Shown: positions 31,986 through 41,073 of the stretch, piece by piece
Layout: every line of letters begins with the position of its first letter
Numbering within the stretch: the stretch's first letter is position 1
From: Methylocystis sp. KS32
Lineage (GTDB): Bacteria > Pseudomonadota > Alphaproteobacteria > Rhizobiales > Beijerinckiaceae
Length of the DNA stretch: 64,000 bases
Direction of reading: 5' to 3'
Assembly: GCA_002862095.1 (NCBI GenBank)
Contig: PHSQ01000001.1
Span: 496,001 to 560,000, forward strand
Translations under genes and position numbers: made by a program
The notes under the pieces: generated by a model
Databases searched by the model: none
What the model saw: only the letters and a program-made list of their open reading frames with translations
What the model was told of the DNA's origin: nothing

Positions 31986-32596
31986 GCGACCTTGGCCCGG
32001 CTGGGGCGGGAGTCGTTCCATTCCTGTGCGAGCTCCAGGAAATTGCGCAGGATTTTGTGTCCGTGCTGCGAGGTGATGCTCTCGGGATGGAATTGGACGC
32101 CGTGAACCGGAAGGGACTCGTGCGAGAGCGCCATGATGAGCCCGTCGGGCGTCCGCGCGGTGACGCGCAGGCAGGAGGGGAGCGTCTCGCGCTTGACCAC
32201 GAGCGAATGATAGCGCGTCGCCTGAAATGGACCTTCGATCCCGCGAAAGATCGCTTCGCCCTTGTGCTCGATCGTGGCCATTTTGCCGTGGATGGGCAGC
32301 GGCGCGCGCACCACCTCGCCGCCAAAGCTCTCGCCAATGGCCTGATGGCCGAGGCAAACCCCGAAAATCGGCACATCGCGGGCGGCGGCGGCGATCAGAT
32401 CGAGGCAAATGCCCGCCTCGTGGGGGGTGCAGGGGCCGGGCGAGAGCACGATGGCGTCGGGTCCGCCCGCCAAGACCTCGGCGACGGAGACCTTGTCATT
32501 GCGGCGAACGGAGACGTTCGCCCCCAGTTCGCCGAAGTAATGGACGAGATTGAAGGTGAAGCTGTCGTAATTGTCGATCAGCGTGACATTGGCCAT
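31982..32596 (-). CDS. trpG: Anthranilate synthase glutamine amidotransferase component TrpG
   Basis: TrpG is a class I glutaminase subunit that feeds ammonia to TrpE. ATG 32596 gives MANVTLIDNYDSFTFN, the family N-terminus, and 204 residues. The nucleophile is Cys81 in GVCLGHQAIGE, and the His-Glu pair is in VQFHPESI. It heads the trpG-trpD-trpC-moaC-moeA run. Its partner trpE lies 1.7 kb upstream on the same strand, separated by a MarR gene and a membrane-protein gene. Confidence 0.96.
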   Translation of the reverse strand: MANVTLIDNYDSFTFNLVHYFGELGANVSVRRNDKVSVAEVLAGGPDAIVLSPGPCTPHEAGICLDLIAAAARDVPIFGVCLGHQAIGESFGGEVVRAPLPIHGKMATIEHKGEAIFRGIEGPFQATRYHSLVVKRETLPSCLRVTARTPDGLIMALSHESLPVHGVQFHPESITSQHGHKILRNFLELAQEWNDSRPSRAKVA

Positions 32597-32644
32597 CTGT
32601 TTGGTCCGATTTCGCAGGCGAGAGCCGTCGTTTTTCATTAGAGC

Positions 32645-32708
32645 ATGTCCCGAAAAAGTTGAATGACTTTTTCGATCGGGACATCATCCCGCTCCTGCAA
32701 TTGGAGCG
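32645..32708. repeat. Bipartite palindromic repeat, RIME-like (variant copy)
   Basis: Outer arms ATGTCCCG (32645-32652) and CGGGACAT (32677-32684) enclose CGAAAAAGT and ACTTTTTCG around a TGAATG loop. The core is the same as in the 15.5 kb element, but the outer arm sequence is completely different and still complementary. A second small palindrome, CGCTCC/GGAGCG (32690-32708), follows, keeping the two-part layout. It fills the gap between trpG and the MarR gene. Confidence 0.75.
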
Positions 32709-32751
32709 TTTCCAATTCTGGTTGGTACACGGGATCTGGATGCGCTCCGCG

Positions 32752-32799
32752 CGAAAAGGGCCGGAAGAACTCTCCCTTTCGGGAAAGTCCAGTCCGGCC
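32752..32799 (-). terminator. Possible terminator of the MarR-family gene
   Basis: On the minus strand, GGCCGGA (from 32799) pairs with TCCGGCC (ending at 32759), enclosing an inner CTTTCCC/GGGAAAG-type stem, and is followed by CTTTTC. It lies 35 nt after the MarR stop. The loop is large and the T-run is short, so efficiency is uncertain. Confidence 0.45.
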
Positions 32800-32833
32800 A
32801 AGGAAGCAACGGGGAAGAGAGGATGGACGCAGG

Positions 32834-33346
32834 TTACAGCCGATAGCGGATCTGATCGGTCCAGAAGCGCTCGAGGCGGTTCAGCGACGTGTTCAGAACC
32901 TTGAACTCTTCGCTGGTGACGCCGCCGATCTGCTCCACCGTCATCGCGTGTTTCTCATAGAGATTCGCCACGATGTCATGGACTTCCCTGCCTTTGGGGG
33001 TCAGGCTAATGCGGACGGAGCGGCGGTCGATGCGGGAGCGGGCGTGGTGGAGGTACCCCATCTCGACGAGCTTCTTAACATTGTAGGAAACATTCGAGCC
33101 GAGATAATAACCGCGCGTGCGCAGCTCGCTCGCGGTCAACTCCTTGTCGCCGATGTTGTAAAGGAGCAGCGCCTGGACCGAGTTGACGTCGCCGCGGTCG
33201 CGGCGGTCGAATTCGTCTTTGATGACGTCGAGCAGGCGGCGATGGAGGCGCTCCACGAGCGTCAGGGCTTCGAGATATACCGGACGGATCTCGCCAATAC
33301 GTTCGGCTCGCGCCTGCTGAGGGGCTGTCTTCGCGGTAGTGTTCAT
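32834..33346 (-). CDS. MarR-family winged-helix regulator (LdtR-like)
   Basis: This is a 170-residue MarR-type regulator. The DNA-binding part is TASELRTRGYYLGSNVSYNVKKLVEMGYLHHARSRIDRRSVRISLTPKG, where YYLGSNVSYN is the recognition region and the RIDRRS loop is the wing. The sequence closely recalls LdtR, which controls an L,D-transpeptidase and stress tolerance in Hyphomicrobiales; I make that link from memory of the motif. It lies upstream of the trpGDC run on the same strand, and the DUF6163-like gene precedes it. Other MarR subfamilies remain possible. Confidence 0.75.
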   Translation of the reverse strand: MNTTAKTAPQQARAERIGEIRPVYLEALTLVERLHRRLLDVIKDEFDRRDRGDVNSVQALLLYNIGDKELTASELRTRGYYLGSNVSYNVKKLVEMGYLHHARSRIDRRSVRISLTPKGREVHDIVANLYEKHAMTVEQIGGVTSEEFKVLNTSLNRLERFWTDQIRYRL

Positions 33347-33529
33347 TCTTCCTCTCCGTCTATTCTGAAGATGCGTTGAAGCATCCCTTGATTACCGTTC
33401 ATGAGGAGAATTTAGCGGACCCAAATGAAAACCAGTTTAAGTAACAGGCTGAATCCGTCGTTTACCAGAAACACTCGCGTCGCAGTGAATCGAGAGTGAA
33501 TTAAACCAGGCATTTACGCTGAAAATCGC

Positions 33530-34264
33530 TTAACCATCCGAGCGAGGCTTGGGCCCTTCTTTCCCCCTTTTCGACGTATTGGCGGCGGATGCGAGAAAGG
33601 GCTTCGGTGCGGCTTTGGAAGGCGTTTCCGAGGGCGGCGCGGACTTGCGCCGAGGGTCCCGCGCAGGCTCGACGGCATTGGGCGCGGCGGCGGCGTCCAT
33701 CGCGGCAATCCGCGCCGCCGGGGCCGAGGGCGGCGGCCCCTCGGGGCTCGCCGGTTCGACGGAAGTGTCCAAGCCGATGACGTTTGCGCGTTTCCGACGG
33801 CGATCAATTTGGTTTTGGGCCTCGAAATCGCGGCCTGCTTCGAAAGTGAGCGCGAAATACAAGACGATCAGCACCAGATTGACGCCGATCAACCAATATC
33901 CTCCCGCGAAGAAACGCGGGATTCCGGCGGCGACGAAAATCTGCGCGCTGGCGATCAACAGCCATAGAACGCCGCCCCAGGGAGTCGCGAGCCAAAGGCC
34001 GACGCCCGCGACGAGATCGAGCATGCTGAATAGGATGATCGCCAGAGCGGCGCTCTGCGGCATCGCGTCGAAAATGGGCTTTTGAGCCGTCAATATGGCA
34101 TACCATTGCATCAAGCCTTGAAGTAGCCAAAATATGGCCATGACGCGCATGAAGCGCGTCAAGAGCTGGCCCCATTTCGTTCCCTCTCCGGCCCCGCCGG
34201 GGTCGCCGACGCGGATCGCCCTGTAGGGGTCGTCGGCGTCGTCGTGGTTCTTGGGGTCGCTCAT
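33530..34264 (-). CDS. DUF6163-like four-helix membrane protein with disordered tail
   Basis: I do not know a function for this 244-residue protein. A soluble N-terminus (about 1-35) is followed by four membrane helices at roughly 36-56, 70-93, 97-117 and 121-142. A long Ala/Pro/Lys-rich, probably disordered cytoplasmic tail (about 155-244) completes it. Related Hyphomicrobiales proteins (DUF6163) often neighbour the LdtR-type regulator, as here. It begins 50 nt after trpE, so it may be read from the ppiD-trpE promoter. Confidence 0.65.
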   Translation of the reverse strand: MSDPKNHDDADDPYRAIRVGDPGGAGEGTKWGQLLTRFMRVMAIFWLLQGLMQWYAILTAQKPIFDAMPQSAALAIILFSMLDLVAGVGLWLATPWGGVLWLLIASAQIFVAAGIPRFFAGGYWLIGVNLVLIVLYFALTFEAGRDFEAQNQIDRRRKRANVIGLDTSVEPASPEGPPPSAPAARIAAMDAAAAPNAVEPARDPRRKSAPPSETPSKAAPKPFLASAANTSKRGKEGPKPRSDG

Positions 34265-34314
34265 CCGCGCTCCTCTGTCGCCAGGCGCTCAATTCCGCCG
34301 GACGATCAGCGTTG

Positions 34315-35844
34315 TCATGGGCCGCGACGAGCGCGCGCCGCAAAACGCTCGGCTTCCTCGGCCGCCCTGAAAAGGGCCATCGCCTTGTTTTCGCATTCGC
34401 GCTGTTCGGCGGCTGGTTCGCTGTCATACACGACGCCAGCGCCAGCCTGAACGTGCATTTGGCCGTCCTTGACGATGGCGGTCCGCAGCACGATGCAGGT
34501 GTCCATTTGACCGCCCGAACCAAAATAGCCGATGCACCCGCCATAAATGCCGCGCTTGTCAATTTCGAGCTCGTCGATAATCTCCATCGCACGCACCTTC
34601 GGCGCGCCCGAAACGGTGCCGGCTGGAAATCCCGCCGCCAGCGCGTCGATGCAGTCGTAGGCAGGATCGAGTTCGCCCTCGACATTGGAGACGATGTGCA
34701 TGACGTGGCTGTAACGCTCGATCGTGAAGCTGTCGGTCACGCGCACGGTGCCGGTGCGGGCGACCCTGCCGACGTCGTTGCGTCCGAGATCGAGCAGCAT
34801 GAGGTGCTCGGCGCGCTCTTTCTCGTCGGCCAGCAGCTCCTGCTCCAGGCGCTTGTCTTCCTCGGTTTTCGGGCTGCGCCACCGCGTGCCGGCGATCGGA
34901 CGTATCGTCACTTTTTCGTCGACCAGCCGCACTAAAATCTCCGGGCTGGAGCAGACGATCTGAAAATCGGAAAAATCGAGGAAACACAGGAAAGGCGCCG
35001 GATTGATCCGACGCAGGGCTCGGTAAAGCGCGAGCGCGGGCAGAGCGAAGGGCGCGGTGAATCGCTGCGACAGCACGACCTGAAAAATATCCCCGGCGCG
35101 AATATACTCCTTGGCGCGTTCGACCATTTCCAGAAAGCGCGCGGGCGGCGTGTTCGAGACGGGCTTGTGCGCCAGCAGCGCCGGTTCTCCCTCGGCTTCG
35201 TGATGATCAAGCGGCTGGTCCAGCGCGGCCGCGATACGATCGAGACGATTGAGCGCGGCTTCATGCGCGGCCCGCGCCGAAACGCTCGCGGCCGGGCGGA
35301 CGGGGGTCACGACGCACAGTTCGTCGCGCACGCTGTCGAACACGACCATGACGGTGGGGCGCAGCAGGATCGCGTCGGGCGCGCCGATCTTGTCTTCCCT
35401 GGCGGGCGCCAGACGTTCCATCTGGCGCACCATGTCATAGCCGAGATAGCCGAACACGCCCGCCGCCATCGGGGGCAGGCCTTCGCGTTGGGGCGCCGTG
35501 GACTCCGCGATCAGATCGCGCAGCGCTTCGAGAGGCGGTTTGCCGCAAGGCGTGAAGGCGTCATGGTCGTCGAGCGCGTTGCGGTTGATCTCCGCCGCAT
35601 CGCCCTCGACGCGGAAAATGACGTCAGGATCGACGCCGATCATCGAATAGCGGCCTCGCGTCGCGCCGCCTTCGACCGATTCGAGGAGGAAGGCATTGCC
35701 TTTCCTCCCGCGCGACAGTTTCAGATAGGCGGAAACCGGCGTCTCGAGATCGCCGACCAGACGAACCGACACGAGGCAGGGACGGCCCGCCTCGTAATCG
35801 GCGGCGAAAGCGTCGAAGCCGGGCTCGTGGGTTTCAAGCGTCAC
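34315..35844 (-). CDS. trpE: Anthranilate synthase component I TrpE
   Basis: TrpE makes anthranilate from chorismate. The 509 residues include the N-terminal tryptophan-feedback site (AFLLESVEGG) and the chorismate-binding core: GDIFQVVLSQRF, IRPIAGTRWRSPKTEEDKRLEQELLADEKERAEH-type block, LDLGRNDVGRVA and FPAGTVSGAPKVRAMEII. The ATG overlaps the ppiD stop (ATGA), so trpE is translated from the ppiD transcript. It is not fused to TrpG, unlike the TrpEG fusion of several Rhizobiaceae. Confidence 0.97.
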   Translation of the reverse strand: MTLETHEPGFDAFAADYEAGRPCLVSVRLVGDLETPVSAYLKLSRGRKGNAFLLESVEGGATRGRYSMIGVDPDVIFRVEGDAAEINRNALDDHDAFTPCGKPPLEALRDLIAESTAPQREGLPPMAAGVFGYLGYDMVRQMERLAPAREDKIGAPDAILLRPTVMVVFDSVRDELCVVTPVRPAASVSARAAHEAALNRLDRIAAALDQPLDHHEAEGEPALLAHKPVSNTPPARFLEMVERAKEYIRAGDIFQVVLSQRFTAPFALPALALYRALRRINPAPFLCFLDFSDFQIVCSSPEILVRLVDEKVTIRPIAGTRWRSPKTEEDKRLEQELLADEKERAEHLMLLDLGRNDVGRVARTGTVRVTDSFTIERYSHVMHIVSNVEGELDPAYDCIDALAAGFPAGTVSGAPKVRAMEIIDELEIDKRGIYGGCIGYFGSGGQMDTCIVLRTAIVKDGQMHVQAGAGVVYDSEPAAEQRECENKAMALFRAAEEAERFAARARRGP

Positions 35845-37748
35845 TTGTCGGATTCTCCACCGAGCGCGGACTCAAGCGCCTTCTGGTTGATCTGGACGCT
35901 GAAGGCTTTTTCGAGCCCGCCCACATATTGCTCCAAAACATCGTTTTGTATGGCGGGGCGCAATTGTTCGGCGATGGCGAGCGCCTCCGGGGAGGCGGGA
36001 TCGAATTTCGGCGTCGTCGATTCGGTCACCACGAAGACGAGCTGGCCGCCCTCCACCGCGACGGAGCCCGCGCCGTGAAGCGGCGCCTCGAAAAACTGAA
36101 CAATCGTGGACGACGCTAGATCGGAGCGGTTAGCGCGCTTCACGTCGGTGACGCGTTTCACCGCGAGACCGAGTTCGCCCGCGAGATTGTCGATCGGTTT
36201 TCCGTTGCGCAATTGCTCGACGAGATCGTTGGCCTTTGCGCTCAGCGCTTTCTGTTCGGCTTCCTTGCGCATCGTCGCCTCGACCTGCGCCTTGACTTCC
36301 TCGAAGCTTTGCTGGCGAGCCTGCTCGACGTCCGTGACCTCGAACCAGACATAGCCGCCGTCGCGCGTCGCCACCGCTTCGTTGTCGACTCCCTTGTCGG
36401 AGGCGAAAGCCGCTTTCAATAGCTCCGCGCCTCCGGGCAGATCCGAGACGGGCGTTCCGCTCTTACCACGGCTGGTCTCGTCGACGGGCTCGACGTCCCT
36501 GGTTTCGAGGCCCACCGCCTTGGCGGCTTCGGCGAGGGTTTTGCCGGCGCTCCGCTGTTCCTCGATGGCGTCGTGGAGACGGCGCACGTCGGGAGCCGCC
36601 TTGCCGGCGGCGATTTCCTGGCGAAGCTCCGCCTGCGCCTGATCGAAGCTTTTCGAGAACACGGCCGGCTGAATCTTGCGGATCTCCGACACCACGAAGC
36701 CGAAAGGCGTGGCGGTCGGGCCGGTGAAGCCTTGCGAGGGAAGGGCGAAGACGGCCGCGCCCACATTGGGGTCGCCGAAGTCGCGCTGAGACACGAGGCC
36801 GAGGTCCGCGTCCTTGGGATCGAGCTTGCGTTCCGCGACCAAGGCTTTGAAGTCGAGACCTCCCTTGAGGCGGGCGAGCGCATCCTTGGCCTCGGCCTCG
36901 GTCTTGAAGACGATCTGGCCGACCTCGCGCTTTTCAGGAGTTCCGTAACGCTGGGCCTTCACTTCGTCGTAGAGCTTCCGGACCTCTTCCTCGGGAACCT
37001 CGCCGGGCTTCGCCAGCGTCGCCGGCGTGGCCGCGAGCAGGGTCAGCTTGCGATATTCCCGCGCTCGGAAGCTCGATTCGTGATCCGAGAAGAATTTCTT
37101 GACTTCTTCCTCGCTCGGGAGACGGATGGTTCCGGCCGCCGAAGGAAGCAGCAGAATCGTTTCAACCGAGCGCGTTTCGTTGCGGAACCGGAAGATGGCC
37201 TCAAGCATGACGGGGGGGGGCTCGAGTCCCGTGGTCACCGCGTCCGTCAGCTCCTTGCGTAGATAGGCGCCTTTCTGGTCGACGAGAAAACCACGTTCGC
37301 TGAAGCCGGCGTCGTGGATGATCTGCTTGAAGCGATCCGGGTCGAACTGACCATTGAGGCCCTGAAAGACTTTTTCGCTCTTCAGCAGGCGCTGGGTTTC
37401 TTCCTCGCTGACGGAAAGTCCGAGATTGCCGGCCTTCTGATCGAGGGCGACATCGGTGATGAGGCGGTCGAGAACCTGCTGGTCGAGGCCCGCCCGGCGG
37501 GCTTCCTCATTGGTGATGCCGCGCCGCAGCCGCTGCTGTAGCCGCCGCAACTCGTTCTGGTAGGCGGCGCGGAAAGCCTCCACGGTCACCTCGCCGCCGC
37601 CGATCTTGACCAGGCGCTGGGAAGAGAAGCCCCGGAACACGTCGCCAATGCCCCAGACCGCGAAACTGATCACGATAAAGCCCATTACGACGCCCATGAT
37701 GGCGCGTCCGATCCAATTTTGCGACGCGACGCGAAGCCCTTCGAGCAT
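35841..37748 (-). CDS. ppiD: Periplasmic peptidyl-prolyl isomerase PpiD (SurA-like)
   Basis: PpiD is an inner-membrane-anchored periplasmic chaperone acting on proteins emerging from Sec. From ATG 37748 there are 635 residues. One membrane helix lies at about 15-35 (IMGVVMGFIVISFAVWGIGDVF). A SurA_N-type chaperone region follows at about 40-210. A parvulin-type domain lies near 240-360 (REVGQIVFKTEAEAKDALARL is its start). A long C-terminal chaperone region ends the protein. Reading frames extend upstream to 38003, but MLEGLRVASQNWIGRA is the family-like start. It leads into trpE. Confidence 0.92.
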   Translation of the reverse strand: MLEGLRVASQNWIGRAIMGVVMGFIVISFAVWGIGDVFRGFSSQRLVKIGGGEVTVEAFRAAYQNELRRLQQRLRRGITNEEARRAGLDQQVLDRLITDVALDQKAGNLGLSVSEEETQRLLKSEKVFQGLNGQFDPDRFKQIIHDAGFSERGFLVDQKGAYLRKELTDAVTTGLEPPPVMLEAIFRFRNETRSVETILLLPSAAGTIRLPSEEEVKKFFSDHESSFRAREYRKLTLLAATPATLAKPGEVPEEEVRKLYDEVKAQRYGTPEKREVGQIVFKTEAEAKDALARLKGGLDFKALVAERKLDPKDADLGLVSQRDFGDPNVGAAVFALPSQGFTGPTATPFGFVVSEIRKIQPAVFSKSFDQAQAELRQEIAAGKAAPDVRRLHDAIEEQRSAGKTLAEAAKAVGLETRDVEPVDETSRGKSGTPVSDLPGGAELLKAAFASDKGVDNEAVATRDGGYVWFEVTDVEQARQQSFEEVKAQVEATMRKEAEQKALSAKANDLVEQLRNGKPIDNLAGELGLAVKRVTDVKRANRSDLASSTIVQFFEAPLHGAGSVAVEGGQLVFVVTESTTPKFDPASPEALAIAEQLRPAIQNDVLEQYVGGLEKAFSVQINQKALESALGGESDK

Positions 37749-37945
37749 ATGACGTTTCCTCGGATTCGAGATTTGCGGGACGTCTCCCGCCCCTTTTTGG
37801 CGCGGGACTATAGGGACGGCGGGGCTTTGTTGCAATTGCCATGGAGGCGCGAAAGACGGGCTCGAACGCAAAGATCCCGGCCCATCCAGACGCGGCGGGG
37901 AAAGGCGACGGCCCCGAGGCGTCCGCCGCCGCCGCGGCTGGCGCG

Positions 37946-38413
37946 CTAGAGTCCAAGCTCGGTCAAACCGGGGTTTTGGTCGGGGCGGCGGCCGAGCGGC
38001 CAATGGAAGAGCCGCTGCTCGGGTTCGATCGGCAGGTCATTGATGCTGGCGATCCGCCGGCTCATCAATCCGTTGTCGTCGAACTCCCACAACTCCACGC
38101 CATGGGAGCGAAACCAATGGCCGCTGTCGTCGCGCCACTCGTAAACGAACCGCACGGAGATGCGATTTTCGCTATAACTCCAAAGCTCCTTGATCAGCCG
38201 ATAATCGAGCTCACGGCCCCATTTGCGCCGCAGAAATTTCCGCACCTCTTCTCGGCCGGCGGGAAATTCCGCCCTGTTCCGCCATTCCGTATCTTTCGTA
38301 TAGACCTCCGCAACCCTTGCCGGATCGCGTGAGTTCCAGGCGTCTTCGGCCAGTCGAACTTTTAATGCGGCGCTTTCGGCGGTGAAGGGAGGCAGCGGCG
38401 GTCTGTTTTCCAT
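37946..38413 (-). CDS. NTF2-like (DUF1348-type) protein
   Basis: This is a 155-residue SnoaL/NTF2-fold protein: [24 protein letters not shown] at the N-terminus, [24 protein letters not shown] in the sheet and [19 protein letters not shown] at the end, the last being characteristic of DUF1348. The biochemical function is not established. It is divergent from a TetR gene, with two matching operators between them, so it is very likely the TetR target. A role in handling a small hydrophobic compound is a guess. Confidence 0.8.
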   Translation of the reverse strand: MENRPPLPPFTAESAALKVRLAEDAWNSRDPARVAEVYTKDTEWRNRAEFPAGREEVRKFLRRKWGRELDYRLIKELWSYSENRISVRFVYEWRDDSGHWFRSHGVELWEFDDNGLMSRRIASINDLPIEPEQRLFHWPLGRRPDQNPGLTELGL

Positions 38414-38442
38414 GGCGAAAAAATCCTCCAGCAGGGACGGAG

Positions 38443-38458
38443 TGGACAGATCTGTCTA
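38443..38458. promoter_or_regulatory. TetR-type operator 1
   Basis: TGGACAGATCTGTCTA contains the perfect 12-bp palindrome GACAGATCTGTC. It lies 29-45 nt upstream of the NTF2-like start and matches operator 2 at 14 of 16 or similar positions. Confidence 0.7.
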
Positions 38459-38479
38459 CAGGCGGATCTCTATCCAAAG

Positions 38480-38495
38480 TAGACAGAGTTGTCTA
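38480..38495. promoter_or_regulatory. TetR-type operator 2
   Basis: TAGACAGAGTTGTCTA is an inverted repeat with TAGACA and TGTCTA ends. It is centred 37 bp from operator 1 and ends 10 nt before the TetR ATG. Placement over both divergent starts suggests autorepression together with repression of the NTF2-like gene. Confidence 0.7.
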
Positions 38496-38505
38496 TGTTG
38501 GACCC

Positions 38506-39114
38506 ATGCCAGAAACGATTGAGCCGTGTCCCCGCTGCTCGGGGTCCGCCCGCGAGCGAATCCTCCAAACCGCGCACGATCTTTTTTATCGCGAGGGGAT
38601 ACGGGCGACCGGCGTCGACAGATTGATCGCGCAAGCCGGTGTCACCAAAGTCACGTTTTATCGGCATTTTGCTTCCAAGAACGACCTGATTCGAGCCTTT
38701 CTCATCTTTCGCCACGAGCGTTGGACGAGTTGGTTCAAGGAGGCGCTTGCGCGCCATCGAAGTCGGCAAAGCGCGTCGGAGCGCCAAAGCGCGCCGCTCG
38801 CCCCGGTGCGTCACGCCTTGGCTGAGTGGTTGCAAGACCCCAGCTTCCGGGGCTGCGCCTTTATCAACGCCGTCGCCGAGATTGGAGGCGTATTTCCCGA
38901 TGCGCTGAGCATCTCGGCCTCGCATAAAGAGGAGATGGTCGTCGCCATCGCTTCGCTGCTGCCTTCGGGAGGGAATTCCATGGCGCTCGCGCGAGCGGCG
39001 GCCCTTGGCGTCGACGGCGCCATTGTCCGCGCGCAAACCGGGAGTGACTCGATGCGGTCCGCGCTTGAGGCGCTGGGCGAATTGCTCGCGAGTTTAGCCG
39101 CGCATTCGCAATAG
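38506..39114 (+). CDS. TetR-family transcriptional regulator
   Basis: This 202-residue repressor has an N-terminal TetR helix-turn-helix (RERILQTAHDLFYREGIRATGVDRLIAQAGVTKVTFYRHFASKNDLI, about residues 17-60) and a helical ligand-binding domain with a TetR_C-type GCAFINAVAEIGG segment. The extreme N-terminus carries a CPRC pair (Cys8, Cys11) that might be redox- or metal-sensitive, though this is only suggestive. Its start lies 10 nt from operator 2. Confidence 0.9.
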   Translation: MPETIEPCPRCSGSARERILQTAHDLFYREGIRATGVDRLIAQAGVTKVTFYRHFASKNDLIRAFLIFRHERWTSWFKEALARHRSRQSASERQSAPLAPVRHALAEWLQDPSFRGCAFINAVAEIGGVFPDALSISASHKEEMVVAIASLLPSGGNSMALARAAALGVDGAIVRAQTGSDSMRSALEALGELLASLAAHSQ

Positions 39115-39188
39115 GCGACGCCGCGTCGATTTGGGCGCTTGCCTGGTCGCTCCAATAGTTTGAGATTTGGATGATTTCGCGGGTGAAA

Positions 39189-39642
39189 GACGACAGGATG
39201 CCGAATGAAATTCTCCAAGGGCCGGCGGAAATCTCGAGTTCCGACGCCCGGGCCGCGGCAGAGCCGGCCACGCCCTCCGCCGCGCAGCAAACCGGCGCCC
39301 GGATCGAGGAGAGGCGCCATCCCCGCGCCGCGCGCGTGGCGGCGCTCGAAAAACCTTGGGAACGCGAGCGCACCCGACGATTACACCGAGGCCAAGGAGG
39401 CGATGTTCTTCCTCACCGACACCGCGGACGCTCGCTGGGTGGTGATCAAGTCGGACGACAAGAAGCGCGCACGGCTAAATTGCATGCAACACTTCCTGAC
39501 CGTGCTCGATTATCTCAACAAGGATCGTCGCGTCATTCACGGTCCCGACCCGCTCATCGTGGGGGCCAGCGCGCAGGTGATCGGGCGCGACAAACATATA
39601 ATCGGCAAATCGCTCGACCTCGATCGGAAGCGCAAACGCTAA
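39189..39642 (+). pseudogene. ppk2: Polyphosphate kinase 2 remnant with internal deletion and frame change
   Basis: Two blocks of PPK2 sequence are recognisable. The first (ending near 39372) reads HPRAARVAALEKPWERERT, the part just after the Walker A region. The second, in another frame from about 39379, reads DDYTEAKEAMFFLTDTADAR and onward through IKSDDKKRARLNCMQHFL and LDYLNKD to the stop at 39642, matching the C-terminal part. About 110 central residues and much of the N-terminus are missing, including the catalytic Walker motifs. An intact PPK2 would transfer phosphate between polyphosphate and nucleotides, but this copy cannot. Confidence 0.75.
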
Positions 39643-39664
39643 CGCTAACGCTCACGCTAACGCC
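39631..39664. repeat. Hexanucleotide tandem repeat (CGCTAA)
   Basis: Five imperfect copies of CGCTAA (CGCAAA, CGCTAA, CGCTAA, CGCTCA, CGCTAA) lie at the end of the ppk2 remnant and are followed by CGCC and a T7 run. It looks like slippage-generated sequence in unconstrained DNA. Confidence 0.7.
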
Positions 39665-39761
39665 TTTTTTTACATGAATCGTCCGGGGAGGCGTTGACGG
39701 GAAAATAACCTTCCCGCGACTATGGGTTCAGTCAAGGCCGAGCCTTCGTTATGGGGTTTCA

Positions 39762-40523
39762 ATGACCTTCGCCCGTCGCCCGCTGCTTGCCGGTAATTGG
39801 AAAATGAACGGCTTGCGCGCCGCGCTGAGCCAGATCGACCTTGCCGCCGCAGGCCTCGGAGCGACGCTGCGCGAAAAAATCGACGTGTTGATCTGCCCGC
39901 CCGCGACGCTACTCGCCAGCGCCTCGCCCATCGCCGTCCGGGCGGGGATCGCGCTTGGGGGGCAGGATTGCCACACGCAGGCGAGCGGCGCCCACACCGG
40001 CGATATTTCCGCGCAAATGCTTGCCGACGCCGGCGCGAGTTTCGTCATCCTCGGCCATAGCGAGAGGCGCGCGGACCACGGCGAGAGCGACGCTCTGGTG
40101 CGGGCCAAGGCGCTGGCGGCTCTCGCGGCGGGGCTCATCCCCATCGTTTGCGTCGGCGAGACGCGCGAGCAGCGCGAGGCTGGCGAGGCGGAAGAGATTG
40201 TCGCCGGCCAGATCGCGGGCTCCATTCCGCCCGGTGTCGCGGCGGAGCGTCTGGTTCTCGCCTATGAGCCGGTCTGGGCGATCGGCGCCGGCCTCACGCC
40301 CACGCCGCAAGATGTGGCGCGGATGCACCGCGTCGCGCGCGAGCGGCTCGGCGTCCTGCTCGAACCGGGAGCCGCCGCCGGCGTCAGGATTTTGTACGGC
40401 GGCTCGGTAAAACCTTCGAACGCGCGCGAACTCATGAGCGTCGCCGACGTCGACGGCGCGCTGGTCGGCGGCGCCAGCCTGCTCGCCAGCGATTTTTTGG
40501 GAATCGCGGCGGCGTGGAGGTGA
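39762..40523 (+). CDS. tpiA: Triosephosphate isomerase TpiA
   Basis: TpiA interconverts dihydroxyacetone phosphate and glyceraldehyde-3-phosphate. The 253 residues have Asn12 and Lys14 (GNWKMNG), His99 (ILGHSERR) and catalytic Glu169 ([10 protein letters not shown]), with phosphate-binding YGGSVKPSN. The catalytic set is complete. secG and pyrG, often next to tpiA in related genomes, are not here; ndk follows 86 nt later on the same strand. Confidence 0.98.
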   Translation: MTFARRPLLAGNWKMNGLRAALSQIDLAAAGLGATLREKIDVLICPPATLLASASPIAVRAGIALGGQDCHTQASGAHTGDISAQMLADAGASFVILGHSERRADHGESDALVRAKALAALAAGLIPIVCVGETREQREAGEAEEIVAGQIAGSIPPGVAAERLVLAYEPVWAIGAGLTPTPQDVARMHRVARERLGVLLEPGAAAGVRILYGGSVKPSNARELMSVADVDGALVGGASLLASDFLGIAAAWR

Positions 40524-40609
40524 TGCGGCGGCGCCCTCCTTGCTCCCGCATCCCCGGCCCGCTATAAGCGCGGCGTTTTCCACCCTCCAACACATGAGAC
40601 GGCGCGCCC

Positions 40610-41032
40610 ATGGCGATCGAACGCACTTTCTCCATTCTCAAGCCCGATGCGACGCGGCGCAACCTCACCGGCGCGGTTAACGCCGTCATCGAAAAGGCGG
40701 GGCTTCGCATCGTCGCGCAGAAGCGCGTGCGTCTCACCCGCGAGCAAGCCGAAACCTTCTACGCCGTCCACAAGGAGCGCCCCTTCTTTGGCGAACTGGT
40801 TGAGCAGATGACCGCCGCGCCAGTCGTGGTGCAGGTGCTCGAAGGCGAGAACGCCATCGCCCGTTATCGCGAGGTGATGGGCGCCACTAATCCCGCCAAT
40901 GCCGCGCCGGGCACGATCCGCAAGGAATTCGCGCTCAATGTCGGCGAAAACACCGTTCACGGATCTGACGCGTCTGAAACCGCCGCCGTTGAAATCGCCC
41001 AGTTTTTCTCGGGCAATGAGATAGTCCGTTAA
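40610..41032 (+). CDS. ndk: Nucleoside-diphosphate kinase Ndk
   Basis: Ndk transfers the terminal phosphate between NTPs and NDPs via a phosphohistidine. The 140 residues include TFSILKPDA at the N-terminus, [20 protein letters not shown], and active-site His117 in NTVHGSD. Length and motifs are those of the standard enzyme. Confidence 0.98.
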   Translation: MAIERTFSILKPDATRRNLTGAVNAVIEKAGLRIVAQKRVRLTREQAETFYAVHKERPFFGELVEQMTAAPVVVQVLEGENAIARYREVMGATNPANAAPGTIRKEFALNVGENTVHGSDASETAAVEIAQFFSGNEIVR

Positions 41033-41073
41033 GCGGAGCCTAACCGAGACCTTAAGCGTTCGTTCGGGGCGGC

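Noticed and set aside
37366-37378. ACTTTTTCG inside ppiD, similar to the repeat core
   Set aside because: The second arm and the TTGA loop are absent and the bases encode a conserved part of PpiD.
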